A stretch of DNA of 12,639 bases from contig NVVG01000048.1 in the NCBI GenBank assembly GCA_002402125.1, positions 890 to 13,528 on the forward strand. Direction: 5' to 3'. Position numbers and translations under genes: made by a program. Source of the stretch: Moraxellaceae bacterium. Lineage in GTDB: Bacteria; Pseudomonadota; Gammaproteobacteria; Pseudomonadales; Ketobacteraceae. Numbering within the stretch: the stretch's first letter is position 1; each line of letters begins with the position of its first letter. The notes under the pieces were generated by a model, which was given only the letters and a program-made list of their open reading frames with translations, searched no databases and had not been told where the DNA came from. Of this stretch, positions 6,698-12,639 are shown piece after piece.

Positions 6698-7681
6698 ATG
6701 AATGCAGCAGCGGAATTGATTGAAGACACAACAACCGAGAAAAAAATCATCGGGCGCTTTCCCATGAATCCCTACCCTAGAAGTTGGTACTGTGTTCTAT
6801 ATAGTGATGAACTAAAAAGAGGTGAATTGAAAACTGTTCACTATTTTGGGCAAGATCTTGTCGTTTTTCGCACTGAATTAGGTCAAGCTGCGGTAGTAGA
6901 CCCCCACTGCCCACACATGGGAGCGCATTTAGGACATGGCGGCAAGGTGGTCGGTAATAGTATTGAGTGCCCCTTTCATGGCTGGAAATTTGATGTGGAG
7001 GGGACCTGTTCTAAAATAGACTATTGTGATCGAATCCCCAAAAAAGCCCAATTAAACCCATGGTTAACACGAGAAGCAAATGGAATGGTGTACGTCTGGT
7101 TTGATCGAGAAGGCAATCAACCCGATCATCAACCTGCCCGCCTGGCGGAATACGAAGATAAAGGCTGGAGCCAATTTGTTGCCCGAAAGCAATGGGAGAT
7201 TAAAACACACCCACAAGAAATAGCAGAAAACGCGATGGATACTGCTCATTTTGAGACCGTGCATGGAATAGGCCTTCCCAGCAAATCTGAATATCCAGAA
7301 GTAACAGGAACTGATTTTATTTCGTGCCAGAGCTACGATGCAGAATATTTTGGTGTTAAACCTTCTATCGTAATCCATATGAAAGAGCCAGGCATTGCCT
7401 TTACCAGCACAAAAATAGGTAAGGCTGAATCGATAGTAATCGCCTCAATGACTCCTATTGATGAGGAAAATATTGTCTATCGTTTTGCGATACTCTCGAA
7501 GAAAAGCGTGAATTTATTCGCTAGATTGGTGATCACCAAGTTCATGGAAAGAGAAATTATTCGTCAATTCGAACAGGATATTGTTATCTGGGAGAATAAA
7601 AAATACCTCGACAAACCCATGCTGTGTAAAGATGACGGAGATATCCGCAAAGTCCGAAAATGGTATGCGCAGTTCAATTAA
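6698..7681 (+). CDS. Rieske non-haem iron oxygenase, KshA/DAF-36 (Neverland)-like
   Basis: The 327-residue protein is the oxygenase component of a Rieske-type monooxygenase. The [2Fe-2S] site is C71-P-H73 and C91-P-F-H94-G-W with 17 residues between. The mononuclear iron site is N178-x2-D181-x2-H184-x4-H189, with a late Asp (D294 in QFEQDIVIWENK) as probable third ligand. The wording around the cluster (HCPHMGAHL, IECPFHGWKF, IDYCDRIPKKA) and the following region resemble 3-ketosteroid 9-alpha-hydroxylase oxygenase (KshA) and the cholesterol 7-desaturase DAF-36/Neverland. A sterol or steroid-like substrate is therefore the first guess. AGG lies ten bases before the ATG. It is divergent from a P450, with shared operators between. 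No partner reductase is encoded nearby. Family is certain; substrate is inference. Confidence 0.94.
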   Translation: MNAAAELIEDTTTEKKIIGRFPMNPYPRSWYCVLYSDELKRGELKTVHYFGQDLVVFRTELGQAAVVDPHCPHMGAHLGHGGKVVGNSIECPFHGWKFDVEGTCSKIDYCDRIPKKAQLNPWLTREANGMVYVWFDREGNQPDHQPARLAEYEDKGWSQFVARKQWEIKTHPQEIAENAMDTAHFETVHGIGLPSKSEYPEVTGTDFISCQSYDAEYFGVKPSIVIHMKEPGIAFTSTKIGKAESIVIASMTPIDEENIVYRFAILSKKSVNLFARLVITKFMEREIIRQFEQDIVIWENKKYLDKPMLCKDDGDIRKVRKWYAQFN

Positions 7682-7708
7682 GGTTCTAAAAAGTAACTAC
7701 ACTGAAAT

Positions 7709-7744
7709 GGCTGAAGGCAGCATAAAAGGAAAGCTGCCTCAGCC
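7709..7744 (+). terminator. Hairpin after the Rieske gene, probable terminator
   Basis: GGCTGA-a-GGCAGC (7709-7721) pairs with GCTGCC-TCAGCC (7733-7744), a 12-bp stem with one bulged A and an 11-base loop, 27 bases after the stop codon. Only CTTTAC follows instead of a T-run, so termination may be partial or Rho-assisted. Confidence 0.55.
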
Positions 7745-7821
7745 CTTTACTAGCACAGTCAACACAGTCCTCCCAGATCCCTCCCCCAAATAGCCCTCCC
7801 CGCTTTTTTGTAACTAGCCTC

Positions 7822-7849
7822 TTGCAATCCCCTTGTAAAAACCTATGAT
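7822..7849 (+). promoter_or_regulatory. Sigma-70 promoter of the second tetR gene
   Basis: TTGCAA (7822-7827) and TATGAT (7844-7849) are 16 bases apart, matching the consensus at four and five of six positions. The -10 box overlaps the palindrome at 7845-7864. The promoter lies about 50 bases before the ATG at 7898. Confidence 0.65.
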
Positions 7850-7864
7850 AGCCGCCATTATCAT
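7845..7864. promoter_or_regulatory. Operator 3 over the tetR -10 box
   Basis: ATGATA (7845-7850) and TATCAT (7859-7864) are perfect inverted arms with an eight-base centre. The inner 16-mer GATAGCCGCCATTATC (7847-7862) matches operator 1 at 13 of 16 positions. Overlap with the -10 box predicts autorepression by the encoded TetR protein. Confidence 0.6.
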
Positions 7865-7897
7865 GTCTTCATTTACCAAAGGAGTGCTTTTAGATAT

Positions 7898-8548
7898 ATG
7901 GATTCCAGCTTTGATTACACACAGTGGGCAAACACCCCACAGCAGTCCCGCAGCATGGAGTCACTAAACCAGCTCTTAGACGCAACGGAAAGACTGCTAA
8001 ATGAAGACGATATCGCCAATATCAATGTCCAAAAGATATCCGCAGAGGCAGGGCTTACGGTTGGCGCTTTGTATCGCCGCTTCTCCTCCAAAGAAGATTT
8101 ACTGCATGCGTTGCACGAGCGATTTGCAGAAAGAATGGAAGTCCTTCTGAAAACACTGTCGCAAACAGCCAAAGATCAAAAATTCACTGCCCGACAAATA
8201 GTGCGACTTTTCTCCCAACAAGCCTGGGGTTTTGCTGCAGAGCAAAAAGCCTTTTTGAAATTAACCAACGCGTTTTCAGCTGTTGATTCAAAATTTTCAG
8301 AACGCAGCAATCGCTTACGGACGATTTCATTCGAACTACTGATGCCAATCATAATGAGTACATCCGCTGAATTCACTCACCCAGAGCCAGAAAAGGCGGT
8401 AAGATTTTTCTTAGAAATGAGTATTGCCACAACGCAATTTCGCTTAGAAAGCGGTTATAAAAATGAATACATGCTGGAGGAGAAGGACTTTTTAGAACAA
8501 TTAGAGTTGTCTTTCATTAATTATCTAGGGGTTAAACCTGAATCATAA
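7898..8548 (+). CDS. TetR/AcrR family regulator, likely repressor of the P450/Rieske pair
   Basis: The 216-residue protein has an N-terminal TetR DNA-binding domain at about residues 20-70. NVQKISAEAGLTVGALYRRFSSKEDLLHAL covers the helix-turn-helix and the conserved Y-x-x-F-x-x-K-E-x-L ending. The C-terminal helical domain (about 80-210) would bind an inducer. AAAGGAG at 7878-7884 is the only ribosome site, 13 bases before the ATG, which is long. No other in-frame start lies between. The gene follows the Rieske gene on the same strand but has its own promoter and operator. Related operators flank the P450 and Rieske starts, so it is the best candidate for their regulator. The inducer would then be their substrate or product. 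It converges with the hydrolase gene ending at 8577. Confidence 0.93.
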   Translation: MDSSFDYTQWANTPQQSRSMESLNQLLDATERLLNEDDIANINVQKISAEAGLTVGALYRRFSSKEDLLHALHERFAERMEVLLKTLSQTAKDQKFTARQIVRLFSQQAWGFAAEQKAFLKLTNAFSAVDSKFSERSNRLRTISFELLMPIIMSTSAEFTHPEPEKAVRFFLEMSIATTQFRLESGYKNEYMLEEKDFLEQLELSFINYLGVKPES

Positions 8549-8576
8549 CAATCATTTCAAAAACGGACTTACTACA

Positions 8577-9623
8577 TTAACTTATCGCCCCCCCATGATC
8601 GGCCACCGCATAAAATAAACAATCCGACTTCGCGATATCTGCGTTAGTGGTAATCATAAACGCCCTAATGGGTTGTGCTACATATAACACCCCGGCCTCT
8701 TCTCGAAGAACCTTGGTAAGTTTATTCTCACCCAGGGTGTTCTTCACCACAAAACAATCAAGCCCTCTTTCCCCCAGCCAACCTAATGGCTGGCCCGGTG
8801 ATATGATGCCAAAGTTATGATTTTCGATTGATGGCGGTAATGTGATATCGGTATTAACCTTGGCTTTTTCTTCAAACGCAATCGTAACATCCTCTTTCAG
8901 CTCTATCCTGATAGGGTTTTCCAACAACTCAAGACCCCAGTCAGTCTCTTGCTCGGTTAGGACATTTTCCTCAGAGATAAAACGATTAATACCTTCATAG
9001 GCTATTTCATGAGCCTCATCATCCTGCGCCCCACCACATTCAATCGTCACCGTTGGCACATCATTTTCACTAAACTCCATAATTGCCCCCAAACGCAGGT
9101 CGGTATGGATTAAGCGCTGGGTAAATAGTGACGTCAATGCGCGATGCTCTTTGTCATTGGTAATAGTGACGGCGAAAGAAGGTCCCGAACCGGAGGTATT
9201 ATGAATATCAACCAATGCCTCTGGCTTCTCGTCATGCAGAATCGCTAACATTGCTTCGGCAATCTTACCTGGTTCATCATCGAATGGCGGATTAAAACAG
9301 CGATTAAGATCACGTTGATGGGCTAAATGTCGCAAGAAAAAACCCGGCATTGCCAATGCTGCATCAACCGAGGCAACAAACACTAAAATATCCACACAAG
9401 GGACACTACCTTCTTTAAGCCAACGAAAGATTGCCTTTATTCCTGACGGCTCATTACCGTGTAACAAAGTAGAAATCGCCCGTAAGCGGCTAGAGTCTTT
9501 GCCTTTAATACGCAACAACGTGGGTCCAGCAAGGATGCGAACAAACTCTTCCACCGATTCCCCGAGCTCGCTAGCCGCTGGGGCAGTCCACTGTCTAATG
9601 ATTCCACCCATATTATCGTTCAT
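8577..9623 (-). CDS. Succinylglutamate desuccinylase/aspartoacylase (AstE/AspA) family zinc hydrolase
   Basis: The 348-residue protein belongs to the M14-like AstE/AspA family, which cleaves N-acyl amino acids or related amides. Zinc ligands are H55 and E58 in HGNEPSG and H141 in DIHNTSG. The substrate-binding DLNR is at 105-108, and the general base is E195 in TIECGG. The C-terminal part (about 225-348) is the beta-rich domain of the family. The ATG at 9623 is chosen because it overlaps the stop of the preceding gene as ATGA and has GGAG nine bases upstream. The longer frame would need a TTG start. Such overlap means translational coupling with the GCS2-type ligase at 9620-11107. Being paired with a ligase suggests removal or recycling of the product that enzyme makes. 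The true substrate is unknown; an arginine-catabolism role (AstE proper) is unlikely without other ast genes. Confidence 0.88.
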   Translation of the reverse strand: MNDNMGGIIRQWTAPAASELGESVEEFVRILAGPTLLRIKGKDSSRLRAISTLLHGNEPSGIKAIFRWLKEGSVPCVDILVFVASVDAALAMPGFFLRHLAHQRDLNRCFNPPFDDEPGKIAEAMLAILHDEKPEALVDIHNTSGSGPSFAVTITNDKEHRALTSLFTQRLIHTDLRLGAIMEFSENDVPTVTIECGGAQDDEAHEIAYEGINRFISEENVLTEQETDWGLELLENPIRIELKEDVTIAFEEKAKVNTDITLPPSIENHNFGIISPGQPLGWLGERGLDCFVVKNTLGENKLTKVLREEAGVLYVAQPIRAFMITTNADIAKSDCLFYAVADHGGAIS

Positions 9624-11107
9624 GGAATTAAACTCCAATCACATACAGGTAAACCCGTTGTTTGATTTTTGATGTAATGTTCCAGCATCAAATGGAACGA
9701 TTCTTTTTTGGAATACTTCTTTTGCAGTGCCTTTACCATTTGTCGCTGCCATTGCGCGCCAGATATCTTTTCCGACAGACGCCCTTCTATGACGGTAAAT
9801 AACCGTTCAACTTCCACCTCATCGACCTGAGCTTCCAGCAACGCATCCTTAGCCAGCGGTAACAAATATTGTGCAACGGTGATGATGGGGGTTTCTTTTA
9901 GTTCGACCTGGCTCCTAGAAGGCCATAAGATTGATGAGTGAATACCTTCTTTCGCAGCTCGATAGAAATTATGCTCTGCGTAGTTAAACGGTAAGATCGA
10001 TATGAGATGGTTAATGTGTTTTTTTAATGCCAAACAACAACCGATATAGAACGCTGCATTGGCAGACATATCGACAACTGATGGCCCAGCTGGCAGTGCT
10101 CGCATTTCAATGCGCAAATGCCCACCTTCAGTATGATCATAGATGGCGCGGTTCCAGGGCCAAGTAGTGCCTTGATGTAACTTAAGCTCGTCCAGTTTAG
10201 GGCTGCGTCCCGCAATCACTTCTGCAACCGGGTCCTCATCACCCACTATGGGAATAATCGGCCGATAGAGTGCGGTGGATGCAGAAAACAACTCCCAAGC
10301 ACCTTCCCTGACCCAGCCCATACCAAAATACACTCTGGGCGGGTGACGCCACTTATGGTCTGATTTAGCCCGACTATCGATGGATTGTTTAAACAGCGTA
10401 ATACGAGTTTCATCCCATAAATGATGGCCAAATAAGCTAGGAGAATTTGCCCCTAACGCCACCATCATCGGCGTTACCAACTGGGCGGCATTAAAATAAT
10501 CAGCGAAATCACCTGGGTTCACCCGCCAATGGATTTGGTGGGACGTATTCGCCCCCTCCAAGGTCACATCCTCCGCATCGATGTGCAGCGCATCCTCGCC
10601 GTCTATGTTGATGGAAAAAGGACCGCCACGCATCCCCCGCAAGCATTTGGCAAAAATACGATAGCGCGGAATATTCGTCATCATACCTGGGCCAAAGTCC
10701 TTTCTTTCCAATGTCGGCAGAATACCAATGGGAACAATTTTGGCGTTGTAAGGCGATGCCGCCGCATCAATCCGGCTAACTGCTAGGGCCAATTCGTTTT
10801 CAAACGCTAAGAAGGGGCTGCCACTAAATACCTGTTGTTTTAGGTTATATTCAAGATTAAAGCGATTTAGTTCAACGGTTACCTGGGGATCATTGATACA
10901 CTCATGTAAATCCATGCCAATAGGGCTGACGTTAAGTTGATCATCTAATATATAAAATTCTAACTCTGCGCCAATGGACGCAGGGCCAATGCCAAACTCA
11001 GGCTTTTCTAGAAGCATCTTCAACGCATGGAGATTTTGCCGCACTTTGGTGCTAAAGCGATCATAGTCTTCCGCCTGAAATTGATCCGTTGCAATGGTAA
11101 TGCCCAT
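9620..11107 (-). CDS. Glutamate-cysteine ligase family (GCS2-type) amino-acid ligase
   Basis: The 495-residue protein belongs to the GCS2 branch of the glutamine synthetase-like carboxylate-amine ligases. Evidence is IGAELEFYI (45-53, with the paired metal-binding acidic residues E48 and E50), LEYNLKQQ (85-92), ANTSHQIHWRV (186-196) and HLRIEMRALPAGPS (330-343). These enzymes join an amino acid to a carboxylate with ATP. True gamma-glutamylcysteine synthesis is only one of several activities, and the product here is unknown. The ATG at 11107 is preferred because GAGGTGG lies just upstream. The in-frame ATG four codons earlier lies at the edge of a palindrome and has no ribosome site. The stop codon overlaps the start of the AstE/AspA-like hydrolase, so the two are an obligate operon. 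Ligase plus zinc hydrolase pairs are known in amidoligase gene neighbourhoods, but no RimK-type partner is present. Confidence 0.88.
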   Translation of the reverse strand: MGITIATDQFQAEDYDRFSTKVRQNLHALKMLLEKPEFGIGPASIGAELEFYILDDQLNVSPIGMDLHECINDPQVTVELNRFNLEYNLKQQVFSGSPFLAFENELALAVSRIDAAASPYNAKIVPIGILPTLERKDFGPGMMTNIPRYRIFAKCLRGMRGGPFSINIDGEDALHIDAEDVTLEGANTSHQIHWRVNPGDFADYFNAAQLVTPMMVALGANSPSLFGHHLWDETRITLFKQSIDSRAKSDHKWRHPPRVYFGMGWVREGAWELFSASTALYRPIIPIVGDEDPVAEVIAGRSPKLDELKLHQGTTWPWNRAIYDHTEGGHLRIEMRALPAGPSVVDMSANAAFYIGCCLALKKHINHLISILPFNYAEHNFYRAAKEGIHSSILWPSRSQVELKETPIITVAQYLLPLAKDALLEAQVDEVEVERLFTVIEGRLSEKISGAQWQRQMVKALQKKYSKKESFHLMLEHYIKNQTTGLPVCDWSLIP

Positions 11108-11118
11108 TGTCCACCTCA

Positions 11119-11138
11119 TTACCGATGATTATCGGTAA
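11119..11138. promoter_or_regulatory. 20-bp palindrome next to the ligase ribosome binding site
   Basis: TTACCGAT (11119-11126) and ATCGGTAA (11131-11138) are perfect 8-bp arms around GATT. It ends one base before the Shine-Dalgarno sequence of the ligase gene. It could be a repressor operator, or on RNA a hairpin abutting the ribosome site. With the regions below, it belongs to a 378-bp non-coding stretch (11120-11497). Confidence 0.6.
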
Positions 11139-11177
11139 AATAGCCTTTCCTCGACCTTCAACTTTCCATCACCCTAT

Positions 11178-11194
11178 TGTTAATCTTACTAACA
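11178..11194. promoter_or_regulatory. Palindrome TGTTA-N7-TAACA, ligase side
   Basis: TGTTAATCTTACTAACA is a 17-bp inverted repeat with perfect 5-bp arms, 71 bases upstream of the ligase start. A repeat of the same length and arms lies at 11439-11455 (12/17 identical). Shared binding by one regulator is possible; the region is AT-rich, so chance cannot be excluded. Confidence 0.4.
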
Positions 11195-11270
11195 GTAGCT
11201 ATAAATACCACACATAATGTTAAAACCACCTACTCCACTGTTTTCTTAGGCTTTATAACCACCTCTGGCA

Positions 11271-11292
11271 TCTCAAAAATGGTAATTTGAGA
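11271..11292. promoter_or_regulatory. Inverted repeat TCTCAAA-N8-TTTGAGA
   Basis: Perfect 7-bp arms at 11271-11277 and 11286-11292 sit in the middle of the divergent region between the ligase and the oxidoreductase genes. It may be an operator. The rest of the region, including 11300-11435, shows no gene or clear motif. Confidence 0.35.
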
Positions 11293-11438
11293 CAGCCTAG
11301 TGTAAAAATGTCTACATACTCTATGGCATTTATCGCATTAAAAGGGGTAGACTACACCTCGACCAATTTACCTCCCTACATTTATTAATTTTTGATCGAA
11401 ATTATAGCAATTTTTTTCAAGAATTAGATGCGTCAGGA

Positions 11439-11455
11439 TGTTAAGTAAATTAACA
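11439..11455. promoter_or_regulatory. Palindrome TGTTAA-N5-TTAACA, oxidoreductase side
   Basis: TGTTAAGTAAATTAACA is a 17-bp inverted repeat with perfect 6-bp arms, 42 bases before the start of the oxidoreductase gene at 11498. It is a good position for a repressor or activator site. It matches the site at 11178-11194 in length and outer bases. Confidence 0.45.
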
Positions 11456-11497
11456 GCCATTATTCGCTGAACTAACTGAACTATAGGAAGAATAAAG

Positions 11498-12631
11498 ATG
11501 AGTAAACACCCTGTTGTCGTTTATGCAGCAAGTGGATATACCGGAAAGCTAACCTGCGAATCACTCATGGCACAAGGCATCGCCTTCACCGCCGCTGGTA
11601 GAAACCAGGAGCGTTTAGATGCCGTTGTTAAAGTCTGGCAAGGTCAAGGGGCTACATGTGATGCACAAGCCATCAATCATGACGTAGATTCTCTAACCGA
11701 GCTCTTTACCGGCAGCAAAGTTGTTATCAACATCTCTGGACCTTTCAGCGCGCTAGGCGAAGATGTCGTAGAAGCATCCTTTAGAGCAGGTTGTCACTAT
11801 GTGGATTCCACCGGTGAACAGGACTTCATGTTAGATATCGACGACAAATATTCTGCCAAGTTCGAAGAAGCTAACCTGTGTTTGATGCCATCTTGCTCTT
11901 TCCTATGGGCTCCAGGTACCTGTGCAGCAGAGATAGCTCTAGAGACGCCGGGAATCGATAGCGTTAAAATATTTTATGCTCCACCCAATCTGCAGACCGT
12001 CGCCTCATTGCAATCAATGATCCGAACCAGTATGCGCGATAACTTTGTCATTGCTGATGGTAAAATGGAGACGATGGCACTGGATATTCGAAAAATATTG
12101 GTACCGGGCCTTAACGAGATGCGTAGCGCAGTGCCGGTCGGCGCTGGCGAGGCCAGCTTCTTCAGACATGATAGCCGAGTTAAGAATTGTGAAACCTTGT
12201 TTACATCGGACGACCTGGCGAAAGCCATCCCCTTCATGAAAGTGGGCACTCTCGCGAGCAAATTGGTACCACAAAAACACGTGGACCGCGTAACCGATAA
12301 ATTGGTGTTACTCGTTAAGAAAGATCCACCAGCTGAAGACCCAGCTAACTCACGTTATGTAGCAGGCTGTATTGCGGAAGGAAATTCCGCTCGAGCTAAG
12401 GTTATCATCTATGGTGTATCTCCTTACGCAACCACCGGTTTCCTTTGCGCAGATGCTGCTGAAAGGATATTAAAAGGCGAAGCTAAACGTTATGGTTTTG
12501 CATCTATGGCTCAAGCCTTTGGTGCGCGTAACGTATTAGATGGCATGGGACGTTTTGGCGCACAATATGAAGTTGAAAGCAGCGCTGAACTTAACGATCA
12601 AAGTCTAAATGCACGCAAATCCCTAGCATAA
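11498..12631 (+). CDS. Saccharopine dehydrogenase-like NAD(P)-binding oxidoreductase (DUF5938-type)
   Basis: The 377-residue protein starts with a Rossmann nucleotide-binding segment, VVVYAASGYTGKL (6-18), where Ala replaces the usual first Gly of GATGYTG. It continues with INISGPFSALGEDVVEASFRAGCHYVDSTGE (about 77-107), the typical block of the saccharopine dehydrogenase/trans-acting enoyl reductase superfamily. The C-terminal half, with YGVSPYATTGFLCADAAERIL near 307-327, resembles the DUF5938-type members, whose substrates are mostly unknown. Lysine biosynthesis is unlikely, since the fold is shared by many unrelated reductases. AGGAAG lies before the ATG and the reading frame is complete. 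It is divergent from the GCS2/AstE-like pair, and matching palindromes in the shared control region hint at joint regulation. Confidence 0.87.
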   Translation: MSKHPVVVYAASGYTGKLTCESLMAQGIAFTAAGRNQERLDAVVKVWQGQGATCDAQAINHDVDSLTELFTGSKVVINISGPFSALGEDVVEASFRAGCHYVDSTGEQDFMLDIDDKYSAKFEEANLCLMPSCSFLWAPGTCAAEIALETPGIDSVKIFYAPPNLQTVASLQSMIRTSMRDNFVIADGKMETMALDIRKILVPGLNEMRSAVPVGAGEASFFRHDSRVKNCETLFTSDDLAKAIPFMKVGTLASKLVPQKHVDRVTDKLVLLVKKDPPAEDPANSRYVAGCIAEGNSARAKVIIYGVSPYATTGFLCADAAERILKGEAKRYGFASMAQAFGARNVLDGMGRFGAQYEVESSAELNDQSLNARKSLA

Positions 12632-12639
12632 GAAAGCAG

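Noticed and set aside
9624..9638. Upstream TTG start for the AstE/AspA-like gene
   Set aside because: It would consume the GGAG ribosome site, whereas the ATG at 9623 forms a standard ATGA overlap with good spacing.
1966..11107. Ergothioneine-type pathway (EgtE-like PLP lyase plus EgtA-like GCS2 ligase)
   Set aside because: The two genes are about 8 kb apart in different units, no EgtB or EgtD homologue is present, and the families are broad.

Overview
The window reads as ordinary chromosomal DNA of a free-living, probably aquatic gammaproteobacterium. It has moderate GC, dense genes on both strands, Shine-Dalgarno sites, and families common in such bacteria (HD-GYP, SRAP, TetR, P450, Rieske oxygenase, DUF5938-like saccharopine dehydrogenase homologue). 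The genus cannot be fixed from the sequence. No transposase, integrase, phage gene, CRISPR array, tRNA or rRNA was seen.

Layout. 1-1037: 3' part of a degenerate HD-GYP protein, convergent with a TetR regulator (1104-1745, minus). 1746-1965: divergent control region with a palindrome and an 11-bp tandem repeat. 1966-4018: probable two-gene operon, a class V aminotransferase-fold PLP enzyme followed by a YiiX/NlpC-P60-like protein whose expected catalytic Cys is Ser. 4019-4376: non-coding, ending in a strong terminator; the three hairpins before and in it could be a small RNA. 4377-4949 (minus): SRAP/HMCES-type abasic-site protein. 5147-8548: a cytochrome P450 (minus) divergent from a KshA/DAF-36-like Rieske oxygenase (plus), followed by a second TetR regulator (plus). 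8577-11107 (minus): a translationally coupled pair, a GCS2-type amino-acid ligase and an AstE/AspA-type zinc hydrolase. 11498-12631 (plus): a saccharopine-dehydrogenase-like oxidoreductase.

How the genes may work together. The best-supported unit is the P450/Rieske/TetR group. A palindrome of the form GATA-N6-TTATC-like occurs twice between the P450 and Rieske genes and again over the -10 box of the second tetR gene. This suggests one autoregulated, ligand-released repressor controlling two oxygenases that may act on the same lipophilic (possibly steroid-like) substrate. The second unit is the ligase/hydrolase pair (ATGA overlap), with a 20-bp palindrome directly before the ligase ribosome binding site. 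Two matched 17-bp palindromes (TGTTA-N7-TAACA) lie in the 378-bp region between that pair and the divergent oxidoreductase gene, so these may share a regulator.

Substrates are inferred from family membership only and remain uncertain.
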